Positions 48,241-61,812 are shown, counted from the first letter of the stretch. The stretch: DNA of 64,000 nucleotides from Cherax quadricarinatus (GCF_038502225.1 NC_091369.1:4758471-4822470), one strand, 5' to 3'. A program made the numbers and translations. Notes: a model not told the origin generated them from the sequence alone.

Positions 48241-48712
48241 AAAATGCTTGAAATCGTGAAGTCATGGAAATCAATTTCTGGAATGATCTATATAAAATTG
48301 GGCAGAGAGGACCTACATGTGTTAATTTCTCTACGAGCCTTCACCTAGTAATAGGTGACCAGTGATTAAAATTTGAAGCCTATCGGATAAGGCATTCTGA
48401 AGTTATAGCCGTAAAACCTAGATGGCGTGCAGAAACTGTAGCTAACAGATGACCTTCTCTGTCATCATGCCGTGCAGTATTTAAGGGCTCATTCAACTCA
48501 GAAAATTTATAAATGCTATAAAAAAGCGAATTTTCAATATTTTTCAATTGTTTTCGTCGGTTCCATTAGTTCTAAAATTCTCTACAATCCTCCAAAGAAA
48601 AAAATATATATTTCTGTTTTTAAGATGGCCCAATAATATGAAAATTCCAATAATTACAAGTTTTAAAAAAATATTATTGAATTATCGAATTTGTCAACAC
48701 AAAACTAATGCT
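48239..48712. other. Unique sequence with a dispersed GATCGG-type repeat
   Basis: TTTGAAGCCTATCGGATAAG then GCATTCTGAAGTTAT (48376) has relatives near 49113, 49640, 49770 and 52495. No gene recognised. Confidence 0.5.
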
Positions 48713-48955
48713 AAGAGGCACTATCCTGGGTACTATCCTGGGTACTATCCTGGGTACTATCCTGGGTACTATCTTGGGTAATATACTGGGTACTATCCTG
48801 GGTGCTATCCTAGGTGTTATTCCGGGTACTATCCTTGGCACTATCCTGGGTGCTGTCATGGGTACTCCTCTGGGTACTGTCCATGGTGCTATCCTGGATA
48901 CTACCATGGGTACTATTCTGGGTACTATCCTGGGCACTATCCTGGGAACTGTTTG
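48713..48955. repeat. 12-bp minisatellite (GGTACTATCCTG)n
   Basis: About 19 units, the last third more diverged. Confidence 0.93.
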
Positions 48956-49430
48956 AACATTTGAATCTTAGCTACTGAGAATTTTGGAGTTTATCCAAGC
49001 CATTCAAGGACGCTAGGACAAGCTTCAATAACGTAGCTCACAGAGCAGCTACGTATGCCAATTATACCTGGAATCTGGTCCTCCTTACGGTACACAAGAG
49101 TCCAAGATTTGAACCCGATCGGATGAGGGATTCTCGAGTTATGAGCGAAATAAAAATGGAAAAGTTGGAGGAATGGGGTTAAAAATATAGACAACTCGGG
49201 CCATAATGTGTGAATTATGGGCGTGGAGTGCACACGGGAGGCCGTGTACACACACACACACACACACACACTGGCGTACAGGGTGGATGTGAGGCGTGGT
49301 ATCCACTCCTGGCTCTGACTTACACACGCCAGGCAGATGTGTATCTCGCCAGACATTACTGCCTTTTTCACTGCATTCATCTCCGCTCTGGAATTACTGT
49401 CACCACGAACACTACGTGTGTTATTTTTGT
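48956..49430. other. Unique sequence with short (AC)n
   Basis: No gene recognised; (AC)n at 49248-49271 and a dispersed repeat GATTTGAACCCGATCGGATG at 49110. Confidence 0.45.
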
Positions 49431-50228
<798 letters not shown>

Positions 50229-52353
50229 ACTCACCTAGTTGTACTCACCTAGTTGAGGTTGCAGGGGTCGAGTCCAAGCTCCTGGCCCCGCCTCTTTACT
50301 TGTCGCTACTGGGTCACTTTCCCTGAACCATGAGCTTTATCGTACCTCTGCTTAAAGCTATGTATGGATCCTGCCTCCACTACATCGCTTCCTAAACTAT
50401 TCCACTTCCTGACTACTCTGTGGCTGAAGAAATACTTCCTAACATCCCTGTGATTCATCTGTGTCTTCAGCTTCCAACTGTGTCCCCGTGTTGCTGTGTT
50501 CAGTCTCTGGAACATCCTGTCTTTGTCCACCTTGTCAATTCCTCTCAGTATTTTGTAAGTCGTTATCATGTCCCCCCTATCTCTCCTGTCCTCCAGTGTC
50601 GTCAGGTTGATTTCCCTTAACCTCTCCTCGTAGGACATACCTCTTAGCTCTGGGACTAGTCTTGTTGCAAACCTTTGCACTTTCTCTAGTTTCTTTACAT
50701 GCTTGGTTAGGTGTGGGTTCCAAACTGGTGCCGCATACTCCAATATGAGCCTAACGTACACGGTGTACAGGGTCCTGAACGATTCCTTATTAAGATATCG
50801 GAATGCTGTTCTGAGGTTTGCCAGGCGCCCTTATGCTGCAGCAGTTATTTTGTTGATGTGCGCTTCAGGAGATGTGCCTGGTGTTATACTCACCCCAAGA
50901 TCTTTTTCCTTGAGTGAGGTTTGTAGTCTCTGGCCCCCTAGACTGTACTCCGTCTGCGTCTTCCTTGCCCTTCCCCAATCTTCATGACTTTGCACTTGGT
51001 AGGATTGAACTCCAGAAGCCAATTGCTGGACCAGGTCTGCAGCCTGTCCAGATCCCTTTGTAGTTCTGCCTGGTCTTCGATCGAATGAATTCTTCTCATC
51101 AACTTCACGTCATCTGCAAACAGGGACACCTCGGAGTTTATTCCTTCCGTCATGTCGTTCACAAATACCAGAAACAGCACTGGTCCTAGGACTGACCCCT
51201 GTGGGACCCCGCTGATCACAGGTGCCCACTCTGGCACCTCGCCACGTACCATTACTCGCTGCTGTCTTCCTGACAAGTATCCCTTGATCCATTGTAGTGC
51301 CTTCCCTGTTATCCCTGCTTGGTCCTCCAGTTTTTGTACTAATCTCTTGTGTGGTACTGTGTCGAGCGCCTTCTTGCAGTCCAAGAAGATGCAATCCACC
51401 CACCCCTCTCTCTCTCTTGTCTTACTGCTGTCACCTTGTCATAGAACTCCAGTAGGTTTGTGACACAGGATTTCCCGTCCCTGAAACCATGTTGGCTGCT
51501 GTTGATGAGATCATTCCTTTCTAGGTGTTCCACCACTCTTCTCCTGACAATCTTCTCCATGACTTTGCATACTATACATGTCAGTGACACTGGTCTGTAG
51601 TTTAGTGCTTCATGTCTGTCTCCTTTTTAAAGATTGGGACTACATTTCCTGTCTTCCATGCCTCAGGCAATCTCCCTGTTTCGATAGATGTATTGAATAT
51701 TGTTGTTAGGGGTACACATAGCGCCTCTGCTCCCTCTCTCAGGACCCATGGAGAGATGTTATCTGGCCCCATTGCCTATGAGGTATCTAGCTCACTCAGA
51801 AGCCTCTTCACTTCTTCCTCGGTTGTGTGTACTGTGTCCAGCACCTGGTGGTGTGCCCCACCTCTCCGTCTTTCTGAAGCCCCTTCTGTCTCCTCTGTGA
51901 ACACTTCTTTGCCTTCTATATTTCTTCCATTCCCTAGCACACTTGGTTTTTGCCTCCCTGCACCTTTGGGTGAACCATGGGCTCATCCTGGCTTTTTTAT
52001 TATCCCTGTTTCCCTTGGGTACAAACCTCTCCTCAGCCTCCTTGCACATTGTTGCTACATATTCCATCATCTCATTTACTGGCTTCCCTGCCAGTTCTCT
52101 GTCCCACTGAACCTCGTTCAGGAAGTTCCTCATTCCCGTGTAGTCCCCTTTCTTGTAATTTGGTTTCATTTGTCCTGACCTTCCTGCCTTTCCCTCCACT
52201 TGTAGCTATACTGTGTATTCGAAGCTTAAAACCACATGATCGCTGGCCCCAAGGAGTCTTTCATATGTGATGTTCTCAATATCTGCACTACTCAAGGTGA
52301 ATACTAGGTCCAGTCTTGCTGGCTCATCCTCTCCTCTCTGTCTTGTAGTGTCC
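50229..52353 (-). mobile_element. 5'-truncated CR1-type LINE (subfamily CCTAGTTG)
   Basis: On the minus strand it runs from the late endonuclease (RLDLVFTLSS- and SDHVVLS-like reading at 52210-52350), through the linker (52199-51792) and RT (51590-50938), to the C-terminus (50761-50306) and 3' UTR ending at TACTCACCTAG. It is bounded by (GT)n at 49949-50228 and by TGTGTCTGTGTG at 52355-52385. Confidence 0.88.
50306..52199 (-). pseudogene. LINE ORF2 remnant with several frameshifts
   Basis: Frames 52199-51792 (NYKKGDYTGMRNFLNEVQWD), 51590-51339 (SLTCIVCKVMEKIVRRRVVE, QHGFRDGKSC), 51399-50938 (DCIFLDCKKALDTVPH, ISGVPQGSVLGPVLFLVFVND, FADD), 51022-50831 and 50761-50306 (YVRLILEYAAPVW, KYFFSHRVVRKWNSL) together form one ORF2 with at least four frame breaks. 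Compared with the 33 kb copy, substitutions such as TATRGHSWKLKTQMNHRD mark a separate subfamily. Confidence 0.85.
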
Positions 52354-52489
52354 CTACGTGTGTCTGTGTGTCTGTGTGTGTGTCTGGGTATGTGTGTTTT
52401 GGTTAGTTTTTAAATAAGCTGTGATTTTTTTTTGCCCGGTTTTCACAGCAAAAATTTATGACGCGCCGATTTCCATTCGATATCTGTAG

Positions 52490-52700
52490 AACGTCTCTTC
52501 AGATCGGGCTCAAACCTTTCAACGAAACGAAACCTGCGGTTTCTGTTTTTAAACGAATCTACGCTCTTCCTTTCCCACCGCTCACCTTTCCCTCCCCCTT
52601 CTTTCCCTCCCCCTCCTTTTCCCCTTCCTCCCCCTTCCTTCCCTCCCCCTCCTTTCCCCCTTCCTTCCCTCCCCCTCCTTTCCCCCTTCCTCCCCCTCCC
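52490..52700. other. Dispersed repeat then C/T-rich tract
   Basis: CTTCAGATCGGGCTCAAACC (52497), then CCCTCCCCCTCCTTTCCCCC-type repeats (52575-52700). Confidence 0.6.
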
Positions 52701-52750
52701 CAACATCAACAAGACAGTGTTGTCTGTGTCTTTAATGACCTTTACAGTGT

Positions 52751-52985
<235 letters not shown>

Positions 52986-53084
52986 TTCCCCCTCCCCTTC
53001 CCCCCATCCCTGGCGTCAGTCCAAACAAGCAAAAAATAAAATAAACGAGAGATGTGGCACCAGCGCCAGGGGGAGGGGGAAGGA

Positions 53085-53200
53085 GGAAGGAAGGAAGGAA
53101 GGAAGGAAGGAAGGAAGGAAGGAAGGAAGGAAGGAAGGAAGGAAGGAAGGAAGGAAGGAAGGAAGGAAGGAAGGAAGGAAGGAAGGAAGGAAGGAAGGAA
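53085..53200. repeat. (GGAA)n microsatellite
   Basis: About 28 perfect tetranucleotide units. Confidence 0.97.
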
Positions 53201-53351
53201 TGAAGGCAGTGAATAATCTTAAGATAAAGAAATACGATCACCTTAAAAAATATATATATATCCGTGAGATCAGTTTTATATCCTGGAAAAAAAATATTAA
53301 TTACGACCACTCTGGTTCAAAATCATCTAATGTGTAATGCGAATTAGATTT

Positions 53352-53502
<151 letters not shown>

Positions 53503-53798
53503 TTGCTAGCATTTACAGTTTGTTTGGAAAACGCATAATAGAATAGGTAGAAGGAACAGGAAGATGGAACAAAAAGTGGGGACAGGAAGATGCAATAAGA
53601 AGAAGGAACAAGAAGATGGAACAGGAAAATGGAACAGAAAGATGGAACAAGAAGCTGGAGCAGGAAAAAGAAAGAATTAATGGTATCAGACGTAAGTGAT
53701 AGTCAAACGTGGCGTGCAGAATCCGTAGATTTTATTGTTAATTATTCAATTTAGAAGTTAAAGTTAGATTTACTGTAGTTATATACTGACGTGGGGAT

Positions 53799-54026
<228 letters not shown>

Positions 54027-54039
54027 TCATACACACTCA

Positions 54040-54200
54040 GTAATGTCACCACCAGTGCCACCACTAGTGCCACCACCAGTGTCACTACCGGTGTCACTAC
54101 CGGTGTCACCACTAGTGTCACTACCGGTGTCACCACCAGTGTCACCACCAGTGCCACCACTAGTGCCACCACCAATGCAACCACCAGTGCCACCAAATAA
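54040..54200. repeat. 12-bp minisatellite (GTGCCACCACCA)
   Basis: Units GTGTCACCACCA and GTGCCACCACTA; precedes the 15-bp array. Confidence 0.9.
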
Positions 54201-54247
54201 ACAAGTTGACGGCGAGGTAAAAGCGGCAGAGCCATCGACCGCAGAAG

Positions 54248-55245
54248 TGCCACCCACCACCCTGACACCCACTACCCTGACACCCACCACCCTGACACCC
54301 ACTACCCTGACACCCACCACCCTGACACCCACTACCTTGCCACCCACCACCCTGATACCCACCACCCTGACACCCACTACCCTGCCACCCACCACACTGA
54401 CACACATTACCCTGCCACCCACTGCCCTGCCACCCACTGCCCTGCCATTCACTACCCTGCCACCCAGCACTTGACACCCACTACCCTGCCATCCATTACC
54501 CTGCCACCCACCACCCTGCCACCAACTGCCCTGCCATCCACTACCCTGCCACCCACCACCCTGCCACGCACCACACTTCCACCCATTACCCTGCCACCCA
54601 CTACATTGAAACCCACTACATTGAAACCCACTACCCTGCCACCTACCAACCCTGCCAACCACCGCTCTGCTAACCACCACCCTGCCACTCACTGCCCTGC
54701 CATCCACTACCCTGCCACCCAACACTTGACACCCACTACCCTGCCATCCATTACCCTGCCACCCACCACCCCGCCACCCACCACCCCGCCACCCACCACC
54801 CTGCCACCTACTACCCTGCCACCCACCAACCCTGCCACTCATTACCCTGCCAACCACCAACTCTGCCACCCACTAACCCTGCGAACCACCACTCTGCCAA
54901 CCACCACCCTGCCACCCACTGCCCTGCCACCTACTACCCTGCCACCCAGCACCTGACACCCACTACCCTGCCATCCACTACCCTGCCACCCAACAATCCT
55001 GCCACCCATTACCCTGCCACCCACTGCCCTGCCACCCACTACCTTACCACCCACTACCCTGCCACTCACCAACCTTGCCACCCACTACCCTGCCACCCAC
55101 CACCCTGCCACCCACTACCCTGCCACCCACTACCTTACCAACCACCTTCCTTCCCCCCACCACCCTGCCACCCACCAACCATGCCACCCACCAACCCTGC
55201 CACCCACCACCCTGCCACCTACTACCCTACCACCTACTGCCCTGC
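54248..55245. repeat. 15-bp minisatellite (CACCCACTACCCTGC)n
   Basis: About 65 units with many variants. Long frames on both strands ([19 protein letters not shown]) are by-products of the stop-free 15-bp unit. Confidence 0.95.
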
Positions 55246-55375
55246 CATCCATTCAACTATTGAAACTAGGCAAAGTGAGAAGCAGTAATAGCGTCGTAAC
55301 AACTCCCTCCTGATCCTCAGTGAACTTGGAACTTCAAGACGGACTTTGAAACATTGGAAATGTGACCTAGTGTTG

Positions 55376-58215
55376 CTGTGGCTGCAGGAACAACAGTGTT
55401 GCTGTTGCTGCAGGAACAACAGTGTTGCTGTTGCTGCAGGAACAACAGTGTTACTGTTGCTGCAGGAACAACAGTGTTGCTGTTGCTGCAGGAACAACAG
55501 TGTTGCTGTTGCTGCAGGAACAACAGTGTTGCAGATGCTGCAGGAACAACAGTGTTGTTGTGGCTGCAGGAACAACAGTGTTGCTGTGGCTGCAGGAACA
55601 ACAGTGTTGCTGTGGCTGCAGGAACAACAGTGTTGCTGTTGCTGCAGGAACAACAGTGTTGCAGATGCTGCAGGAACAACAGTGTTGCTGTGGCTGCAGG
55701 AACAACAGTGTTGCTGTGGCTGCAGGAACAACAGTGTTGCTGTGGCTGCAGGAACAACAGTGTTGCTGTTGCTGCAGGAACAACAGTGTTGCTGTGGCTG
55801 CAGGAACAACAGTGTTGCTGTTGCTGCAGGAACAACAGTGTTGCTGTGGCTGCAGGAACAACAGTGTTGCTGTTGCTGCAGGAACAACAGTGTTCTTGTT
55901 GCTGCAGGAACAACAGTGTTGCAGATGCTGCAGGAACAACAGTGTTGCTGTTGCTGCAGGAACAACAGTGTTACTGTTGCTGCAGGAACAACAGTGTTGC
56001 TGTTGCTGCAGGAACAACAGTGTTGCTGTTGCTGCAGGAACAACAGTGTTGCTGTTGCTGCAGGAACAACAGTGTTGCTGTTGCTGCAGGAACAACAGTG
56101 TTGCTGTTGCTGCAGGAACAACAGTGTTGCTGTTGCTGCAGGAACAACAGTGTTGCTGTTGCTGCAGGAACAACAGTGTTGCTGTTGCTGCAGGAACAAC
56201 AGTGTTGCTGTGGCTGCAGGAACAACAGTGTTCTTGTTGCTGCAGGAACAACAGTGTTGCAGATGCTGCAGGAACAACAGTGTTGCTGTTGCTGCAGGAA
56301 CAACAGTGTTGCTGTTGCTGCAGGAACAACAGTGTTGCTGTTGCTGCAGGAACAACAGTGTTGCTGTGGCTGCAGGAACAACAACAGTGTTCTTGTTGCT
56401 GCAGGAACAACAGTGTTGCAGATGCTGCAGGAACAAGGCAGTGTTGCTGTTGCTGCAGGAACAACAGTGTTTGCTGTTGCTGCAGGAACAACAGTGTTGC
56501 TGTGGCTGCAGGAACAAACATGTTGCTGTGGCTGCAGGAACAACAGTGTTGCTGTTGCTGCAGGAACAACAGTGTTGCTGTTGCTGCAGGAACAACAGTG
56601 TTGCTGTGGCTGCAGGAACAACAGTGTTGCTGTGGCTGCAGGAACAACAGTGTTGCTGTTGCTGCAGGAACAACAGTGTTGCTGTTGCTGCAGGAACAAC
56701 AGTGTTGCAGATGCTGCAGGAACAACAGTGTTGCTGTGGCTGCAGGAACTAACAGTGTTGCTGCTGCTGCGGGAACAACAGTGTTGCAGATGCTGCAGGA
56801 ACAACAGTGTTGCTGTGGCTGCAGGAACAACAGTGTTGCTGTTGCTGCAGGAGCAACAGTGTTGCAGATGCTGCAGTAACAAAAGTGCTGCAGATGTTGC
56901 AGGAACAACAGTGTTGCAGATGCTGCAGGAACAACAGTGTTACTGTTGCTGGAGGAACAACAGTGTTGCAGATGCTGCAGTAACACCAGTGTTGCTGTGG
57001 CTGCGGGAGGGAAGCAACAGTGTTGCTGTTGCTGCAGGAACAACAGTGTTGCAGATGCTGCAGGAACAACAGTGTTGCTGTGGCTGCAGGAACAACAGTG
57101 TTGCTGTTGCTGCAGGAACAACAGTGTTGCAGATGCTGCAGGAACAACAGTGTTGCTGTTGCTGCAGGAACAACAGTGTTGCTGTTGCTGCAGGAACAAC
57201 AGTGTTGCTGTTGCTGCAGGAACAACAGTGTTGCAGATGCTGCAGGAACAACAGTGTTGCTGTTGCTGCAGGAACAACAGTGTTGCTGTTGCTGCAGGAA
57301 CAACAGTGTTGCTGTTGCTGCAGGAACAACAGTGTTGCTGTTGCTGCAGGAACAACAGTGTTGCTGTTGCTGCAGGAACAACAGTGTTGCAGATGCTGCA
57401 GGAACAACAGTGTTGCTGTTGCTGCAGGAGCAACAGTGTTGCTGTTGCTGCAGGAACAACAGTGTTGCTGTTGCTGCAGGAACAACAGTGTTGCTGTTGC
57501 TGCAGGAACAACAGTGTTGCAGATGCTGCAGGAACAACAGTGTTGCTGTTGCTGCAGGAACAACAGTGTTGCTGTTGCTGCAGGAACAACAGTGTTGCTG
57601 TTGCTGCAGGAACAACAGTGTTGCTGTGGCTGCAGGAACAACAGTGTTGCAGATGCTGCAACAACAGTGTTGCTGTTGCTGCAGGAACAACAGTGTTGCT
57701 GTTGCTGCAGGAACAACAGTGTTGCTGTTGCTGCAGGAACAACAGTGTTGCAGATGCTGCAGGAACAACAGTGTTGCTGTTGCTGCAGGAGCAACAGTGT
57801 TGCTGTTGCTGCAGGAACAACAGTGTTGCTGTTGCTGCAGGAATAACAGTGTTGCAGATGCTGCAGGAACAACAGTGTTACTGTTGCTGCAGGAACAACA
57901 GTGTTGCTGTTGCTGCAGGAACAACAGTGCTGCTGTTGCTGCAGGAACAACAGTGTTGCTGTTGCTGCAGGAACAACAGTGTTGCTGTTGCTGCAGGAAC
58001 AACAGTGTTGCTGTTGCTGCAGGAACAACAGTGTTGCAAATGCTGCAGGAACAACAGTGATGCTGTTGCTGCAGGAACAACAGTGTTGCTGTTGCTGCAG
58101 GAACAACAGTGTTATTGTTGCTGGAGGAACAACAGTGTTACTGTTGCTGGAGAAACAACAGTGTTACTGTTGCTGGATGAACAAGAGTGCTACTGTTGCT
58201 GGAGAAACAACAGTG
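55376..58215. repeat. 26-bp minisatellite (about 109 copies)
   Basis: The unit contains CAGGAACAACAGTGTTGCTG plus TTGCTG; variants GTGGCTG and GCAGATGCTG are interspersed. Because 26 is not a multiple of 3 and the unit has no stop in any frame, all frames on both strands stay open for long stretches (up to 822 codons plus, 789 codons minus). The last units degrade into TACTGTTGCTGGAGAAACAA. Confidence 0.97.
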
Positions 58216-58429
58216 TTACTGTAGGTTGGTAGACAGCAACCACCCAGGGAAGTACTACCGTCCTGCCAGATGACTGTGAAACAAAAACCTGTAACTGTTT
58301 TGCATGATGGTAGGATTGCTGGTTTCTTTTTCTGTCTCATAAACACGCTAAGATAACAGGGATATCTTGCTACTCCTACTTACACTTTGGTCACACTTCA
58401 CAGACACGCACATGCATATATATATATAC

Positions 58430-61400
58430 ATACATCTAGGTTTTTTCTCCTTTTTCTAAATAGCTCTTGTTCTTTTTTATTTCTTCTATTGTCCATGGGG
58501 AAGTGGAAAAGAATCTTTCCTCCGTAAGCCATGCGTGTCGTATGAGGCGACTAAAATGCCGGGAGCAATGGGCTAGTAACCCCTTCTCCTGTATACAATT
58601 ACTAAAAAAGAGAAGAAGAAAAACTTTATAAAACTGGGTTGCTTAAATGTGCGTGGATGTAGTGCAGATGACAAGAAACAGATGATTGCTGATGTTATGA
58701 ATGAAAAGAAGTTGGATGTCCTGGCCCTAAGCGAAACAAAGCTGAAGGGGGTAGGAGAGTTTCAGTGGGGGGAAATAAATGGGATTAAATCTGGAGTATC
58801 TGAGAGAGTTAGAGCAAAGGAAGGGGTAGCAGTAATGTTAAATGATCAGTTATGGAAGGAGAAAAGAGAATATGAATGTGTAAATTCAAGAATTATGTGG
58901 ATTAAAGTAAAGGTTGGATGCGAGAAGTGGGTCATAATAAGCGTGTATGCACCTGGAGAAGAGAGGAATGCAGAGGAGAGAGAGAGATTTTGGGAGATGT
59001 TAAGTGAATGTATAGGAGCCTTTGAACCAAGTGAGAGAGTAATTGTGGTAGGGGACTTGAATGCTAAAGTAGGAGAAACTTTTAGAGAGGGTGTGGTAGG
59101 TAAGTTTGGGGTGCCAGGTGTAAATGATAATGGGAGCCCTTTGATTGAACTTTGTATAGAAAGGGGTTTAGTTATAGGTAATACATATTTTAAGAAAAAG
59201 AGGATAAATAAGTATACACGATATGATGTAGGGCGAAATGACAGTAGTTTGTTGGATTATGTATTGGTAGATAAAAGACTGTTGAGTAGACTTCAGGATG
59301 TACATGTTTATAGAGGGGCCACAGATATATCAGATCACTTTCTAGTTGTAGCTACACTGAGAGTAAAAGGTAGATGGGATACAAGGAGAATAGAAGCATC
59401 AGGGAAGAGAGAGGTGAAGGTTTATAAACTAAAAGAGGAGGCAGTTAGGGTAAGATATAAACAGCTATTGGAGGATAGATGGGCTAATGAGAGCATAGGC
59501 AATGGGGTCGAAGAGGTATGGGGTAGGTTTAAAAATGTAGTGTTAGAGTGTTCAGCAGAAGTTTGTGGTTACAGGAAAGTGGGTGCAGGAGGGAAGAGGA
59601 GCGATTGGTGGAATGATGATGTAAAGAGAGTAGTAAGGGAGAAAAAGTTAGCATATGAGAAGTTTTTACAAAGTAGAAGTGATGCAAGGAGGGAAGAGTA
59701 TATGGAGAAAAAGAGAGAAGTTAAGAGAGTGGTGAAGCAATGTAAAAAGAGAGCAAATGAGAGAGTGGGTGAGATGTTATCAACAAATTTTGTTGAAAAT
59801 AAGAAAAAGTTTTGGAGTGAGATTAACAAGTTAAGAAAGCCTAGAGAACAAATGGATTTGTCAGTTAAAAATAGGAGAGGAGAGTTATTAAATGGAGAGT
59901 TAGAGGTATTGGGAAGATGGAAGGAATATTTTGAGGAATTGTTAAATGTTGATGAAGATAGGGAAGCTGTGATTTCGTGTATAGGGCAAGGAGGAATAAC
60001 ATCTTGTAGGAGTGAGGAAGAGCCAGTTGTGAGTGTGGGGGAAGTTCGTGAGGCAGTAGGTAAAATGAAAGGGGGTAAGGCAGCCGGGATTGATGGGATA
60101 AAGATAGAAATGTTAAAAGCAGGTGGGGATATAGTTTTGGAGTGGTTGGTGCAATTATTTAATAAATGTATGGAAGAGGGTAAGGTACCTAGGGATTGGC
60201 AGAGAGCATGCATAGTTCCTTTGTATAAAGGCAAAGGGGATAAAAGAGAGTGCAAAAATTATAGGGGGATAAGTCTGTTGAGTGTACCTGGTAAAGTGTA
60301 TGGTAGAGTTATAATTGAAAGAATTAAGAGTAAGACGGAGAATAGGATAGCAGATGAACAAGGAGGCTTTAGGAAAGGTAGGGGGTGTGTGGACCAGGTG
60401 TTTACAGTGAAACATATAAGTGAACAGTATTTAGATAAGGCTAAAGATGTCTTTGTGGCATTTATGGATTTGGAAAAGGCGTATGACAGGGTAGATAGGG
60501 GGGCAATGTGGCAGATGTTGCAAGTGTATGGTGTAGGAGGTAGGTTACTGAAAGCAGTGAAGAGTTTTTACGAAGATAGTGAGGCTCAAGTTAGAGTATG
60601 TAGGAAAGAGGGAAATTTTTTCCCAGTAAAAGTAGGCCTTAGACAAGGATGTGTGATGTCACCGTGGTTGTTTAATATATTTATAGATGGGGTTGTAAGA
60701 GAAGTAAATGCGAGGGTCTTGGCAAGAGGCGTGGAGTTAAAAGATAAAGAATCACACACAAAGTGGGAGTTGTCACAGCTGCTCTTTGCTGATGACACTG
60801 TGCTCTTGGGAGATTCTGAAGAGAAGTTGCAGAGATTGGTGGATGAATTTGGTAGGGTGTGCAAAAGAAGAAAATTAAAGGTGAATACAGGAAAGAGTAA
60901 GGTTATGAGGATAACAAAAAGATTAGGTGATGAAAGATTGAATATCAGATTGGAGGGAGAGAGTATGGAGGATGTGAACGTATTCATATATTTGGGAGTG
61001 GACGTGTCAGCGGATGGGTCTATGAAAGATGAGGTGAATCATAGAATTGATGAGGGAAAAAGAGTGAGTGGTGCACTTAGGAGTCTGTGGAGACAAAGAA
61101 CTTTGTCCTTGGAGGCAAAGAGGGGAATGTATGAGAGTATAGTTTTACCAACGCTCTTATATGGGTGTGAAGCGTGGGTGATGAATGTTGCAGCGAGGAG
61201 AAGGCTGGAGGCAGTGGAGATGTCATGTCTGAGGGCAATGTGTGGTGTGAATATAATGCAGAGAATTCGTAGTTTGGAAGTTAGGAGGAGGTGCGGGATT
61301 ACCAAAACTGTTGTCCAGAGGGCTGAGGAAGGGTTGTTGAGGTGGTTCGGACATGTAGAGAGAATGGAGCGAAACAGAATAACTTCAAGAGTGTATCAGT

Positions 61401-61803
61401 CTGTAGTGGAAGGAAGGCGGGATAGGGGTCGGCCTAGGAAGGGTTGGAGGGAGGGGGTAAAGGAGGTTTTGTGTGCGAGGGGCTTGGACTTCCAGCAGGC
61501 ATGCGTGAGCGTGTTTGATAGGAGTGAATGGAGACAAATGGTTTTTAATACTTGACGTGCTGTTGGAGTGTGAGCAAAGTAACATTTATGAAGGGATTCA
61601 GGGAAACCGGCAGGCCGGACTTGAGTCCTGGAGATGGGAAGTACAGTGCCTGCACTCTGAAGGAGGGGTGTTAATGTTGCAGTTTAAAAACTGTAGTGTA
61701 AAGCACCCTTCTGGCAAGACAGTGATGGAGTGAATGATGGTGAAAGTTTTTCTTTTTCGGGCCACCCTGCCTTGGTGGGAATCGGCCGGTGTGATAATAA
61801 AAA

Positions 61804-61810
<7 letters not shown>
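58430..61810 (+). mobile_element. RTE-type LINE, apparently full-length and open
   Basis: A leader (TCCGTAAGCCATGCGTGTCG, then GACTAAAATGCCGGGAGCAA) precedes a single long ORF. A short 3' UTR ends CCGGTGTGATAATA then A-run and (TA)n. Three 5'-truncated tails of the same family lie at 8057, 23385 and 24123. TA-rich sequence also flanks the 5' side (58414-58425). Confidence 0.85.
58580..61555 (+). CDS. RTE-type LINE ORF2: AP-endonuclease and reverse transcriptase
   Basis: The frame is open from 58580 to TGA at 61553-61555 (991 codons). Numbering from the GTG at 58649: the endonuclease spans about residues 1-240, with GCLNVRGC just before and across the start, LSETK (Glu29), VVGDLNAKVG (135-138 GDLN), LDYVLVD and SDH (228-230). 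The RT has GGKAAGIDGI (475-484), VPRDWQRACIVPLYKGKGD, NYRGISLLS, DEQGGFRKGRGC, motif-A Asp in FMDLEKAYDRVD (605-616), VGLRQGCVMSPWLF and catalytic FADD (713-716). A C-terminal LYGCEAWV and WFGHVERM region follows. The reading resembles the RTE clade. No stop or frameshift is seen, so it may encode active enzyme. There is no in-frame ATG before the first endonuclease motif; the first ATG is at 58682. Confidence 0.9.
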   Translation, partial: PLLLYTITKKEKKKNFIKLGCLNVRGCSADDKKQMIADVMNEKKLDVLALSETKLKGVGEFQWGEINGIKSGVSERVRAKEGVAVMLNDQLWKEKREYECVNSRIMWIKVKVGCEKWVIISVYAPGEERNAEERERFWEMLSECIGAFEPSERVIVVGDLNAKVGETFREGVVGKFGVPGVNDNGSPLIELCIERGLVIGNTYFKKKRINKYTRYDVGRNDSSLLDYVLVDKRLLSRLQDVHVYRGATDISDHFLVVATLRVKGRWDTRRIEASGKREVKVYKLKEEAVRVRYKQLLEDRWANESIGNGVEEVWGRFKNVVLECSAEVCGYRKVGAGGKRSDWWNDDVKRVVREKKLAYEKFLQSRSDARREEYMEKKREVKRVVKQCKKRANERVGEMLSTNFVENKKKFWSEINKLRKPREQMDLSVKNRRGELLNGELEVLGRWKEYFEELLNVDEDREAVISCIGQGGITSCRSEEEPVVSVGEVREAVGKMKGGKAAGIDGIKIEMLKAGGDIVLEWLVQLFNKCMEEGKVPRDWQRACIVPLYKGKGDKRECKNYRGISLLSVPGKVYGRVIIERIKSKTENRIADEQGGFRKGRGCVDQVFTVKHISEQYLDKAKDVFVAFMDLEKAYDRVDRGAMWQMLQVYGVGGRLLKAVKSFYEDSEAQVRVCRKEGNFFPVKVGLRQGCVMSPWLFNIFIDGVVREVNARVLARGVELKDKESHTKWELSQLLFADDTVLLGDSEEKLQRLVDEFGRVCKRRKLKVNTGKSKVMRITKRLGDERLNIRLEGESMEDVNVFIYLGVDVSADGSMKDEVNHRIDEGKRVSGALRSLWRQRTLSLEAKRGMYESIVLPTLLYGCEAWVMNVAARRRLEAVEMSCLRAMCGVNIMQRIRSLEVRRRCGITKTVVQRAEEGLLRWFGHVERMERNRITSRVYQSVVEGRRDRGRPRKGWREGVKEVLCARGLDFQQACVSVFDRSEWRQMVFNT

Positions 61811-61812
<2 letters not shown>

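Noticed and set aside
55376..58215. ORFs of 822, 789, 485 and 443 codons on both strands.
   Set aside because: All come from a stop-free 26-bp repeat read in every frame; no splice or start context.
59569..61305. Minus-strand ORFs of up to 228 codons within the RTE element.
   Set aside because: Antisense to the intact RTE ORF, with no motif support.
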